Positions 44,485 through 53,568 of a DNA stretch of 64,000 nt are shown one piece after another. Made by a program: the position numbers and the translations under genes. Position 1 is the first letter of the stretch. Every line of letters begins with the position of its first letter. Origin of the DNA: Mesorhizobium sp. LMG 17147 (GTDB lineage: Bacteria > Pseudomonadota > Alphaproteobacteria > Rhizobiales > Rhizobiaceae); NCBI RefSeq assembly GCF_024297145.1, contig NZ_JANCTC010000016.1:1-64000 (forward strand), given 5' to 3'. The notes below the pieces were generated by a model. That model saw nothing but the letters and a program-made list of their open reading frames with translations, made no database searches and was not told where the DNA came from.

Positions 44485-45522
44485 ATGGACCCCACCATCA
44501 CAGTCGTGCGATGCGCTGAGCCGGGCAGGCTGGTGTTTGAGGAGCAGCAGGCACCAGGCACTCCGCCCGAAGGCTGGGCACCGGTCGATGTCGCCTTTGT
44601 CGGGATATGCGGAACCGACTACCACATCTTCGAAGGCAGGCATCCTTATCTCGCCTATCCGCGCGTCATGGGCCATGAGGTTTCGGGAACGATCGCCGCA
44701 ATCAACGCACCTGTGGACCTGTCGGTCGGAGAGCAAATCCTCGTCAATCCCTATCTTGCCTGCAGAAATTGTGCCGCCTGCCACCAGGGCAAGCCGAACT
44801 GCTGCATGTCGATCGAGTGCTTGGCGTGCACCGTGACGGTGCCATGAGTGAGCAGATTCTCGTGCCGGCGCAGAACTTGATTCCAGCGGCCGGCCTGTCA
44901 CCGGTCGAGGCTGCCACGGTCGAGTTTCTGGCCATTGGTGCTCACGCGGTCCGCAGATCCATGGCGGGGCCGGGCAATCGCACCCTGGTTATCGGCGCCG
45001 GGCCGATTGGCCTCGGCATCGCGCTCTTTGCGCGCATAGCGCAACTCAACGTGACGGTCATGGACGTCGATGCCGAGCGGCTGGCCTTTGCCGCAAGGCA
45101 ATTGGGCTTCCTGGTGATCGACGGGTCGAAGGGGATCGATCATCGAAACGATAGCCGAGCGAATTGCGGGAGTAGGTTTCGACGTCGTCTTCGACGCAAC
45201 GGGGAACAGCCGTTCGATGCAGTCTGCTTTTGCCTATGTTGCCCACGGCGGCGTCATGGTGATGGTCAGTGTTGTGCCGGACGACATAACCTTCTCAGAT
45301 CCAGAGTTCCACAAACGGGAAATGATGCTGATCGGCAGTCGCAACGCGACACGCGGGGATTTCCAGCACGTCATTGCCTCGATCCGCGCTGGAAAGATAC
45401 CAATTGACCAGCTCGTCACCCACCGCACCACCCTGCGCGACAGTCCACGCGATATTGCGATCTGGGCGCAGCAGAAGTCCGGTCTCATCAAGGCCGTCAT
45501 CGACGTAGCAGGATCTGGCTGA
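44485..45522 (+). pseudogene. Zn-dependent alcohol/polyol dehydrogenase with two compensating frameshifts
   Basis: The reading continues through three frames as one medium-chain dehydrogenase of about 345 residues. The first part has VGICGTDYHIFEGRHPYLAYPRVMGHEVSG and the structural-zinc CRNCAACHQGKPNCC. The middle part has IGAGPIGLGIALFARIAQL and the last part FDVVFDATGNSRSMQSAFAYVAHGG. A base is missing near 44818-44821 and one is extra near 45135-45140, so the frame is restored at the end. It resembles L-idonate/galactitol dehydrogenases. It may be decayed, or the two shifts may be sequencing errors. Confidence 0.8.
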
Positions 45523-45851
45523 CTTCAGCGACACTGTCAGGATATGCAATCGCAGCCCTGGTGCTGCATTGTGTGAGGGGGAGTTGCTCGGCGACGCCAG
45601 GCTAAACGTCGCGCCTGACACGATATTCGGCGTGATTTTCCTCAGAGAACAATAGTCCCTGCGGAACTGGCTTGGCGTTTCACTGGTTGCAGCGGCCGCA
45701 GTTCTCGTCGCATATAAAGGCTTAAGCCGTGGAACGACGATCCTTCCGGCACAAACCTGTTTCACGCAAAGTCCACGATTCGCACCGCTTGAGCATCCGA
45801 TGTCTCTATTCAATATGATGCGTGATGTTGATGCGCACCAAGAAGGGCAAC
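45523..45851. other. Intergenic region with no recognised gene
   Basis: About 330 bases between the broken dehydrogenase and the next antitoxin. Open frames on the minus strand here have no family resemblance. The right end must contain the promoter of the antitoxin (AGAAGGG ribosome-binding site at about 45841-45847). Confidence 0.4.
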
Positions 45852-46079
45852 ATGAGAACCACACTGGCGATCGATGACGATGTCCTGATCGCGGCCAAGG
45901 CTATCGCCCGGCACCAGGATCGCAGCCTCGGCGAGGTCATCACCGATCTCGCCCGGCGTTCGCTGCGCCGGCATCGAGCCCGCGGCGAGCGCAACGGGAT
46001 CCCCCTTCTGTTGCCTCGGCCGGATGCACCTCCTGTCACGCTTGAGACGGTCAACGCCTTGCGAGACGAACTGCCGTGA
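45852..46079 (+). CDS. VapB-type (ribbon-helix-helix) antitoxin, orphaned
   Basis: 75 residues from ATG 45852, start chosen by AGAAGGG upstream. It begins MRTTLAIDDDVLIAAKAIARHQ and continues SLGEVITDLARRSLRR, a typical ribbon-helix-helix DNA-binding unit, with a C-terminal tail that would hold the toxin. The partner toxin gene next to it (46076-46476) is broken, so this antitoxin is probably orphaned. Confidence 0.8.
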   Translation: MRTTLAIDDDVLIAAKAIARHQDRSLGEVITDLARRSLRRHRARGERNGIPLLLPRPDAPPVTLETVNALRDELP

Positions 46080-46476
46080 CGTTTCTGCTCGATGTCACGT
46101 GCTGGTCGCGTTGATCGATCCTGGCCACGTCGCCCACGACAACGCGCATGGCTGGTTCGAAGACACTGGTAACTCCGCATGGGCTACATGTCCCATCACC
46201 GAAAACGGCGTCCAACCTTAGATATCCCAATTCTGCGGGCTCGCCCGCCGTCGTGGGGCAAATCGTTACCAAGTTGCGGACCTTGAATGGGCACAGCTTC
46301 TGGCCTCCGGCGACATCGATGCAGCGAAAATCCTAACCTCGGCACAGGTCACCGATACGCATCTTCTTGCGCTCAACAAGGTGCGTGGCGGCCATCTTGG
46401 GAGCTTTGACCGCAAGCCGTCACTGGCGGCCGTGAAGGGCGGGAAGTCCGCACTGCACCTGATTCCCACAAGATAG
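46076..46476 (+). pseudogene. VapC-type PIN toxin, frameshifted
   Basis: Starting at the GTG overlapping the vapB stop, the frames read in turn TFLLDV (first PIN Asp), then LVALIDPGHVAHDNAHGWF and CPITENGV, later RYPNSAGSPAVVGQIV, and finally ILTSAQVTDTHLLALNKVRGGHLGSFDRKPSLAAVKGGKSALHLI. All PIN toxin pieces appear in order. A base is missing right after LLDV and others near 46205-46215 and 46310. The product cannot be made in one piece. Confidence 0.8.
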
Positions 46477-47175
46477 ACCGCCCGGGCTCTTTGGTCTGTT
46501 CCCGCAGTTCGAGATAGGCGTAGCCGCGCAGCACAATCAGACCGTTGCGCTCAGGCGCAAACGCGCGACCGTTGCTCGAAGGCTCGATTGTCTCGATATA
46601 CCGCCTCTCATCGAAAGCGCTTGTTTCCTGGGCTCCAGAAAGCCCGGCTCGGATTCTACACGGCGGTCACGATCCAAGATCGCCTCAGTTGGCCGGCTCG
46701 CGGTTCTTTCTGTTTCGGCCGCTTTTCCGGCGCCCGCCGTTTCGATGCTGCGCTCGCCGACAGTTGGATACGTGTGGATCGTCCCGACACGGCTTGTGTC
46801 TGACGCGCGGCTGCCTTGTCGGCGATGGTTCAATGGGTCCGCTATACCACGCCGGCTTCGTCGAAGGGATGAGGCGGCATGCCAGGAAAATCTGGCCCCC
46901 AGCATTGCAGCCACCCTTCCGCATATCGGCGCGTTATCGAATGCCAAGGCCCCTTGTGCCCTTTTTGCGCAAACAGGATTTTCCGTGTTGCCGGCCGACC
47001 GGCGGGGCAGGCCCCTCTGGGCACAAAATGCCTTCCTGGCCAGATGCGCAGGTTGCCAGGTCGTTGTCGGTCAAAGTTCGGCGAGAAAATCGCGGCGTCC
47101 AAGGGCAGCTCGGAATCGAGAGGGTCGAAGGCTTCGGCACGTCGAACAATATAGGCAGGTGGTCGAGCGAAGAGG
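46477..47175. other. Gene-poor interval with remnants of unknown coding sequence
   Basis: Nearly 700 bases with overlapping open frames on both strands and no intact recognised gene. On the minus strand one frame reads RYIETIEPSSNGRAFAPERN, then GLIVLRGYAYLELREQTKEPG (about 46480-46610). Another reads METDLFARPPAYIVRRAEAF, then DPLDSELPLDAAIFSPNFDR (about 47080-47190). Both look protein-like but match no family I know. They may be parts of one decayed minus-strand gene broken by stops and shifts. Confidence 0.4.
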
Positions 47176-47595
47176 TCAGTTTCCATTCGCGAGCGGCCCG
47201 AGAATTCGGACTCCCTGGCGGCGCGCGGCAAGTGCGAGCTTGCGATCGAGGGTGGCCAGCGGCAACTCGGTTTCGATTGCCAGCGCAAGATAGGCGGCGT
47301 CATAGGCGCTGAGCCCGTGCGAAGCCGCTAGCGTCAGCACCGCGCCGTCCGACCCGCCGCCCGCATCCTCCAGCGGCAATCGGCGCAGCCGTGCCATGGT
47401 GGTGGCAGCTTCGCCCGCCGCGATGCGGCCACGCCGCTCGGCAATCAGTACGACGTTCCGCGCCTCGTGCCAGAACAGGGAAGGGACAGGCGCCGTTGTT
47501 CCCGGCAATTGTCGCATCAGGGCGGCCGCCGCCTCGCTGTCTTCATCAGGAAGAATCCAGGCAGCCGCCATGGAAAGGTCGACAACGAAAGGCAT
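47176..47595 (-). CDS. PIN-domain toxin, VapC-like
   Basis: 139 residues from ATG 47595 (ATG 47631 is an alternative that overlaps the antitoxin). The four acidic PIN positions are visible: Asp in FVVDLSMAAAW, Glu in WHEARNV, Asp in SAYDAAYLALA and Asp in LATLDRKLA. It appears intact. It pairs with the Phd-type antitoxin gene just upstream on the same strand and should be an Mg-dependent RNase held inactive by it. Confidence 0.88.
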   Translation of the reverse strand: MPFVVDLSMAAAWILPDEDSEAAAALMRQLPGTTAPVPSLFWHEARNVVLIAERRGRIAAGEAATTMARLRRLPLEDAGGGSDGAVLTLAASHGLSAYDAAYLALAIETELPLATLDRKLALAARRQGVRILGPLANGN

Positions 47596-47611
47596 CAGAC
47601 GATGATCGCCA

Positions 47612-47887
<276 letters not shown>

Positions 47888-48041
47888 CTAGCCGTGTTCA
47901 TTGCCGTTGAGCTTAAGTGTGGGTTGCCCGACAATCGCTGTACACGACAATAGGCGCAATGCTGACACTTGGTCAAGGCTTGGTCAAGTCACTAGGCCTG
48001 GACATTGGCGACCCCTCGCATGCCGCAAGGCGGGCCCTCTC

Positions 48042-48239
48042 TCAACAAGGCGAAATTGTTCGTTCTGGTGGAACGGGGCTTCTGATCGTGCGCTGAAAGA
48101 GCTCGGACCCGATTGCGCTCTCCAGATTCTTGATGCGGGTGCTGATGGTCGACTGCGTCAATCCCAACCGATCGGCGGTCCGGTTGAAGTTTCGCGACTC
48201 GATGATGTCGAGAAAGGTTTCGATGTGATCTAGCTGCAC
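48042..48239 (-). pseudogene. LysR-family regulator, N-terminal stump
   Basis: 65 residues reading MQLDHIETFLDIIESRNFNR, then TADRLGLTQSTISTRIKNLE and SAIGSELFQR, a good LysR helix-turn-helix. It then runs into SPVPPERTISPC and a stop. LysR proteins are about 300 residues, so the whole effector-binding domain is missing and the frame is lost soon after the DNA-binding domain. It is divergent from the amidohydrolase gene at 48373, which it presumably once regulated. Confidence 0.75.
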
Positions 48240-48372
48240 GTGACCTCCGATCGAAAAAGTCGATCATATTGCGCAGGATCATAAGCTTGATCAAACAATA
48301 CTCAAGGCGGAAGCTGCACTCGGTGAAATCGGCCGGCAGATCGACCAGGCTGAAGCTACGGAGCTGAGCAAC

Positions 48373-49455
48373 GTGTTCATAGTCGACTGCGATTGTCACA
48401 ATTACTGGTCAAGCGCGACCGTATTGGAGCCTTACCTTTCCGGCCTATGGAAGGACATGTTCGTCGAAGGCGAGAAGACAGGTCCCGTTGGCGCCTTCCC
48501 GCATGGCCATCGTCCCTGGTTTCATCCGCAGGACTTCTCCCGCAAGGACGTCCGTCCGAAAACGGAAGCCGACAACTATCTCATCATGAAGGAAAAGCAC
48601 CTCGACAAGTACAAGGTCGATGTAGCGATCCTGACCGGCGATGAGCCGATCGAGGCTTCCACCCTCGCTAATCCCTATTATGCCAGCGCCCTCGTCAGCG
48701 CCTATAATGATTACCAGATCGACCAGTGGCTGCCGAAGGACGACCGCTTCATGGGCTCGATCATCATCGCGCCACAGGATCCGAAGCTCGCGGCCGCCGA
48801 GATACGCCGCCTGGGCAATCATCCGCGCATGGTTCAGGTTCTCGCTTCGCAAGGCTCCGTCAAGCCCTATGGCGATCCTTTTTACCATCCGATCTATGAA
48901 GCCTGTGCCGAAGTGGGGCTGCCCTTTGCCATACATCTGGGCGGCCATGGCGGCGTGAATTCGACTGCGATTGCTCCGGCCCCGACGACGTTCTTCTGGG
49001 AGACGCACGCCATCCTGCACATGTCCGCGATTTCACATGTCGCAAGCATGATTGCGCATGGCGTTTTTGAAAAATGGCCGGACCTCTACTTCGTCGTCAT
49101 CGAGTGCGGCGTCGCCTGGGTGCCATCGGTACTGTGGCGCCTTGACGCCGATTACAAAGCCCTACGCAAAGAGACGCCATGGCTGAAGATGCTGCCGTCG
49201 GAATATTGCCGGCGCAACATCCGCTTTTCGACGCAGCCGCTGGAGCAGCCCGCAAACATTCAGCATCTCTGGTCCACTCTCGAGGCGATGGACGGGGAAA
49301 ACACGCTGATGTTTGCCTCCGACTATCCGCATTGGGATTACGACGACGCCAACACGCTGCAAATCCCTCCCGCCTGGAAGAGCAAGATCATGGGGCTGAA
49401 TGCGCTGGAGGTCTACAAGCGCATTCCCTGCGCGCAAGCGGCGAACGCCGCCTGA
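48373..49455 (+). CDS. Amidohydrolase family 2 (ACMSD-like) metal enzyme
   Basis: 360 residues from GTG 48373. This is the amidohydro_2 TIM barrel: the first-strand motif VDCDCHNYW, the central FAIHLGGHGG and the late FASDYPHWDYDD supply the D/H, H and D metal ligands. The family contains decarboxylases (ACMSD, resorcylate) and hydrolases. The Rieske gene starts 11 bases later, and a peptide-type importer follows. A role in breaking down an aromatic or heterocyclic carboxylate is plausible but inferred. Confidence 0.88.
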   Translation: MFIVDCDCHNYWSSATVLEPYLSGLWKDMFVEGEKTGPVGAFPHGHRPWFHPQDFSRKDVRPKTEADNYLIMKEKHLDKYKVDVAILTGDEPIEASTLANPYYASALVSAYNDYQIDQWLPKDDRFMGSIIIAPQDPKLAAAEIRRLGNHPRMVQVLASQGSVKPYGDPFYHPIYEACAEVGLPFAIHLGGHGGVNSTAIAPAPTTFFWETHAILHMSAISHVASMIAHGVFEKWPDLYFVVIECGVAWVPSVLWRLDADYKALRKETPWLKMLPSEYCRRNIRFSTQPLEQPANIQHLWSTLEAMDGENTLMFASDYPHWDYDDANTLQIPPAWKSKIMGLNALEVYKRIPCAQAANAA

Positions 49456-49466
49456 GGAATCTGACG

Positions 49467-49820
49467 ATGCCCGAGAAGACATACATCTGCCGTGTCGATG
49501 AGATCGAAACCGGATCTCCCTTCATCGCCAAGATACGCAGCCTTTCGGTCGGCGTTTTTCGCGTCGGAGACTCATTCCATGCGCTGCTGAACGTTTGTCC
49601 GCACCGCGGCGCTCCGCTTTGCGAGGGGCCGCAATGCGGAACAACTGCACCGGTCGAAGAGGCGCAATTCATCTATCACCGCGAAAACGAGATTGTGCGC
49701 TGCGCTTGGCATGGCTGGGAATTCGACATCAAATCAGGCGCGGCCTTGGTCGATCCGTCCGTTCGCGCGCGCACATTTCCAGTAACCGTCGAGGCGGGCA
49801 GCATCTATGTGACGGCCTGA
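49467..49820 (+). CDS. Rieske [2Fe-2S] protein
   Basis: 117 residues. The cluster motifs are Cys44-Pro-His46 (NVCPHRGAPLC) and Cys79-Ala-Trp-His82 (RCAWHGWEF). Thirty-two residues separate the two motifs, roughly twice the 15-17 usual for Rieske oxygenases, because of an inserted stretch containing CGTTAPVEEAQ. It probably acts as an electron carrier. No oxygenase subunit is encoded nearby, so its redox partner is unknown. It lies directly after the amidohydrolase gene. Confidence 0.9.
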   Translation: MPEKTYICRVDEIETGSPFIAKIRSLSVGVFRVGDSFHALLNVCPHRGAPLCEGPQCGTTAPVEEAQFIYHRENEIVRCAWHGWEFDIKSGAALVDPSVRARTFPVTVEAGSIYVTA

Positions 49821-49932
49821 TCGAGGTCCGGATTCGAAGAGTAGAATAAAAAGTGATCGAAGATAACGAGCAGATTTCTTCACGGGTGCTTGACGAACAA
49901 TAACGCGGGGAATTCCGCAATGGGAGAGTCAA

Positions 49933-51540
49933 ATGTCAGAATCTGAATACAAGCTTGGTATCGCTCAAAGCCTGATTGGTCGCGGCAAGATTTCCCGTCG
50001 CGACTTCATTCATCTTGGGCTCGCCGCGGGGCTGACGCTCACCGCTGCCGACAAGCTCTTCGTCAGCACGGCCCGGGCCGAACCGCTGCAGGGCGGCTTT
50101 GCGAAGCTCGGCATGGCACATGGCGCAACGACGGATTCGATCGATCCGGCCGGCTACCTGGACACATTCACACAAACCGCGTTCTCGGGCTCGATGTCCA
50201 ACAGCCTCACCGAGGTCGACGCAAAAGGCAATGTCCAGCCGGACCTGGCCGAGAGCTTTGAATCGTCCGATGGCGCCAAAACCTGGGTCTTCAAGCTGCG
50301 CAAGGGCGCAACCTTCCACAACGGCAAGAATGTGACGGCGGACGACGTCGTGACTTCGCTGCGCTATCATATGGGCGACGAAACCAAATCGGCGGCGAAG
50401 CCGCTGCTTGAGCCCGTCGCCAGCATCAAGGCGGATGGCCCGGAAACGGTTTTGTTCACGCTGAAGAGCGGCAACGCCGATTTCCCCTACATCATGAGTG
50501 ACTACCATCTGGTCATCATGCCGGCAAAGGACGGCAAGGCGGACTGGGGATCGGGCGTTCGCACCGGTGCTTTCGTGCTTGAAAATTTCCAGCCCGGCGT
50601 TTCGGCCAAGCTCAAGCGCAATCCAAACTACTTCAAGAACGGCAAGCCCTATCTCGACGAGGTGGAGTTCATCGCCATCACCGATCTCGCCGCTCGCATG
50701 GCCGCGCTATCGACGGGGGAGGTGGACTATATTGGCCGCGCCGACCTCAAGACCCTCGGCATGTTGAAACGCAACCCAAAGGTGGAGATCGTCGAGGTCA
50801 CCGGCTATGGCCACTATACTTTGCCGATGAATGTCACGATGGCGCCGTTTGACAATCCGGACGTCCGAATGGCTTTGAAATGGGCGATCAATCGTCAGGA
50901 GATCGTCGATAAGATCTTTCTCGGCCACGCCACCGTGGCCAACGACAACCCGATCGCGCCGGCGATCAAATTCGCTACGAATCCGCAGCCGCAGCACAGT
51001 TTCGATCCGGAAAAAGCCAAGCATTATCTGAAAAAGGCCGGGATGGAAAAACTGAAGGTGGACCTCTCGGTCGCCGATGCCGCTTTTGCGGGCGCTGTGG
51101 ACGCGGCCGCGCTCATCCGCGAGACGGCCGCCCAGTGCGGCATCGACGTAAACGTCGTGCGTGAGGCCGAGGACGCCTATTGGGACAATGTCTGGCTCAA
51201 GAAACCTTGGTGCGCTTCCTATTGGAGCGGTCGCGCGACGGCCGACTGGATGTTCACGCAAGCCTTCGCCGCAGACTCCAGCTGGAACGAGTCGTTCTGG
51301 AAAAATCCCCGCTTCAACGAGTTGCTTGTCCAGGGGCGCGCCGAGACGGACGAGGCCAAGCGTGCGGCAATGTATGCCGAGATGCAGCAACTGACCCATG
51401 ATGATGGCGGCAGCATTGTGCTGGTCTTCAACAATTTCGTCAGCGCCAAATCCAGCAAGCTCGCACATGGTGAGGTGGCGCCGAACTGGGAGAACGATGG
51501 ACTGAAAATGGCCGAACGCTGGTGGATCGCCACTGCGTGA
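49933..51540 (+). CDS. Peptide-type ABC substrate-binding protein (family 5), Tat-exported
   Basis: 535 residues, with GGGAGAG ahead of ATG 49933. The N-terminal segment KISRRDFIHLGLAAGLTLTAA carries a twin-arginine (SRRDFI) signal, so it is probably exported folded by Tat and cleaved near ARAEPL. Mature SBP_bac_5 features are LAESFESSDGAKTWVFKLRKGATFHNGKNVTADDV and, later, NPDVRMALKWAINRQEIVDKIF. These proteins bind peptides, opines, amides or glycosides. A hairpin follows the stop before the permease gene. Confidence 0.92.
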   Translation: MSESEYKLGIAQSLIGRGKISRRDFIHLGLAAGLTLTAADKLFVSTARAEPLQGGFAKLGMAHGATTDSIDPAGYLDTFTQTAFSGSMSNSLTEVDAKGNVQPDLAESFESSDGAKTWVFKLRKGATFHNGKNVTADDVVTSLRYHMGDETKSAAKPLLEPVASIKADGPETVLFTLKSGNADFPYIMSDYHLVIMPAKDGKADWGSGVRTGAFVLENFQPGVSAKLKRNPNYFKNGKPYLDEVEFIAITDLAARMAALSTGEVDYIGRADLKTLGMLKRNPKVEIVEVTGYGHYTLPMNVTMAPFDNPDVRMALKWAINRQEIVDKIFLGHATVANDNPIAPAIKFATNPQPQHSFDPEKAKHYLKKAGMEKLKVDLSVADAAFAGAVDAAALIRETAAQCGIDVNVVREAEDAYWDNVWLKKPWCASYWSGRATADWMFTQAFAADSSWNESFWKNPRFNELLVQGRAETDEAKRAAMYAEMQQLTHDDGGSIVLVFNNFVSAKSSKLAHGEVAPNWENDGLKMAERWWIATA

Positions 51541-51590
51541 GAGTGCGGGCCGGACGCGCGATGGTTGCGAGGGTTCGGTTCGTCTCGGCG

Positions 51591-51614
51591 TGCCCTGCCG
51601 GGTGGGGCAGGGCA
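51591..51614 (+). terminator. Intercistronic stem-loop between binding-protein and permease genes
   Basis: TGCCCTGCC (51591-51599) pairs with GGCAGGGCA (51606-51614) over a 6-base loop (GGGTGG). No T-run follows. It lies 50 bases after the binding-protein stop and 27 before the permease start, so it is more likely an mRNA-stabilising or attenuating hairpin than a full terminator. Confidence 0.6.
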
Positions 51615-51640
51615 GCGGCGGCAACGGGAAACGCGTGTAA

Positions 51641-52687
51641 ATGAACCCCGTCGCAAGAACGGTTCTGCAGCGCCTTGGCCTCGGCCTGGTCACGCTGTTC
51701 ATCGTGTCCATCATTATCTTCTCTGCGATTGCAATGCTGCCGGGCGACTTCGCCAGGGCGATGCTCGGGCAATCCGCGACACCCGAAACGGTCGCCGCCT
51801 TCCAGCGAGAAATTGGTATCGACCGTCCGCCCGTCGAGCGCTACTTCGTCTGGGTCGGGCAGATGCTCCACGGTGATTTCGGCTCTTCGTTCGCGAGCCG
51901 CACTGGATATCGGCGCACCGTCGCCGAGATCATCGCGCCACGCCTCTACAATACGATGTTCCTTGCGTCGATGACCGCGCTCATAGCAGTTCCGCTGGCC
52001 CTGGGGCTGGGCATTCTCGCTGCGCTCTACCGCAATGGCTGGTTCGACCGGCTGGTGAACGCAGTGACGCTGACAACCATTTCGTTCCCGGAGTTTTTCG
52101 TCGCCTATATGCTTGCCTATCTCGTCATCTCGCGCGACACGTTCATCGGATCCGAGTTCGCACAATCCCTACCGCACTGGCTCGCACTGTCACTGAACTG
52201 GATACTCAACGCAGTTCCCAAGTTCCCGACCTTGTCGAATGTGAATGACCAGACGCCGTTCTGGGAGCATGTCTGGAGAGTGGCCTTGCCGGCGATCACT
52301 CTTACGCTCGTGATCGTGGCGCACATGATGAGAATGACACGAGCGGCGATCATCAACATGCTGGCAAGTCCCTATATTGATATGGCGCGGCTCAAGGGAA
52401 TGTCGCCCATGGCTATTGTACTCAGGCACGCCTTGCCCAACGCATGGGCGCCGATCGTCACGGTGGTGGCGTTCAATCTTGCTTATCTCGTTGTCGGAGT
52501 AGTCGTGGTCGAAGTGGTGTTCGTCTATCCCGGCATCGGTCAGCTGATGGTTGATGCGGTGAAATCCAGGGATGTTCCGGTTGTCCAGGCCTGCGCCCTT
52601 ATTTTCGCGGCGACCTACATCCTCCTCAATCTGACTGCCGATGTCATTTCCATCGCCACCAATCCAAGGCTCTTGCATCCACGATGA
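51641..52687 (+). CDS. Peptide/opine-type ABC permease, DppB-like
   Basis: 348 residues. The N-terminal helix reads VLQRLGLGLVTLFIVSIIIFSAIAMLPGD, the hallmark of DppB/OppB. Then IGIDRPPVERYFVWVGQMLHGDFG, and a late coupling loop YIDMARLKGMSPMAIVLRHALPNAWAPI. It pairs with the next permease (overlap ATGA) to form the channel for the family 5 binding protein. Confidence 0.92.
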   Translation: MNPVARTVLQRLGLGLVTLFIVSIIIFSAIAMLPGDFARAMLGQSATPETVAAFQREIGIDRPPVERYFVWVGQMLHGDFGSSFASRTGYRRTVAEIIAPRLYNTMFLASMTALIAVPLALGLGILAALYRNGWFDRLVNAVTLTTISFPEFFVAYMLAYLVISRDTFIGSEFAQSLPHWLALSLNWILNAVPKFPTLSNVNDQTPFWEHVWRVALPAITLTLVIVAHMMRMTRAAIINMLASPYIDMARLKGMSPMAIVLRHALPNAWAPIVTVVAFNLAYLVVGVVVVEVVFVYPGIGQLMVDAVKSRDVPVVQACALIFAATYILLNLTADVISIATNPRLLHPR

Positions 52688-53568
52688 CCAGCTACGAACC
52701 CATCGCTCAGGTTCCCAGGCTGAGGCGCTCGCGCGCCACCCGGGCCAAAACGGCGCTGAAGAAAGCACCCTTCAGTGCCTGGTTCGGCCTCCTCGTGATC
52801 CTAGGCTATGTCATCGTTGCGGTCTTCGCGCACTGGATCGCCCCATACGGCGAAACGCAGGTCTTCAGCGAAGCCTTCGCACCGTGGAGCCAGCAGTTCA
52901 AACTGGGAACCGACCAGCTCGGCCGCGATATGCTCACGCGCTTGATCTATGGAGCTCGCAACACCATCGGTATCGCGGTTGCGACCACATTGCTCTCCTT
53001 CGCAGTCGGCGTCTCGCTCGGCCTTCTCGCGGCATTGTACAGGGGATGGCTCGACCAGATACTGTCGCGTGCGGTGGACGTGTTGATGTCGATCCCAAGC
53101 CTGATCTTCGCCCTGGTACTGCTCTCGATCTTCGGCTCGTCGATCACCAGCCTGATAATCATTATTGCGCTGCTCGATTCCACCCGCGTCTTTCGGCTCG
53201 CACGCGCCGTCGGGCTTAACGTGGCGGTGATGGAATATGTCGAGGTGGCCCGATTGCGCGGCGAAGGCCCGAAGTGGATCGTCGCCAAGGAAATCCTTCC
53301 CAATGTCATGCCGCCGCTGGTAGCGGAGTTCGGCCTGCGATTTTGCTTCGTATTCCTCACGATCGCGGCGTTGTCCTTTCTGGGCGTCGGTATTCAGCCG
53401 CCGACTGCCGATTGGGGATCGATGGTGCGCGAGAATGCGACCCTGATCACCTACGGCGATGTCACGCCGCTGCTGCCGGCCGGCGCCATCGCCCTCCTCA
53501 CGGTCTCCGTCAATTTCGTGGTCGACTGGTTCCTGCACGCAACAAGCGGGTTGCGGGATGAAAGGTAG
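52684..53568 (+). CDS. Peptide/opine-type ABC permease, DppC-like
   Basis: 294 residues. DppC hallmarks are AHWIAPYGETQVF, LGTDQLGRDMLTRLIYGARNTIGIA near residue 75, the coupling loop YVEVARLRGEGPKWIVAKEILPN and LSFLGVGIQPPTADWGSMV. It starts 4 bases inside the DppB-like gene, and its last 11 bases overlap the ATPase start. Cytoplasmic-membrane component of the same importer. Confidence 0.92.
   Translation: MTSYEPIAQVPRLRRSRATRAKTALKKAPFSAWFGLLVILGYVIVAVFAHWIAPYGETQVFSEAFAPWSQQFKLGTDQLGRDMLTRLIYGARNTIGIAVATTLLSFAVGVSLGLLAALYRGWLDQILSRAVDVLMSIPSLIFALVLLSIFGSSITSLIIIIALLDSTRVFRLARAVGLNVAVMEYVEVARLRGEGPKWIVAKEILPNVMPPLVAEFGLRFCFVFLTIAALSFLGVGIQPPTADWGSMVRENATLITYGDVTPLLPAGAIALLTVSVNFVVDWFLHATSGLRDER

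Noticed and set aside
46545-47312. A 255-residue plus-strand open frame
   Set aside because: It runs over the decayed region and into the antisense of the PIN toxin, is Arg-rich and has no recognised domain. It is more likely a chance frame in GC-rich DNA.
47940-48000. A short tandem-like repeat (cttggtcaag twice)
   Set aside because: Only two copies about 10 bases long. There is no array and no sign of CRISPR or a satellite.
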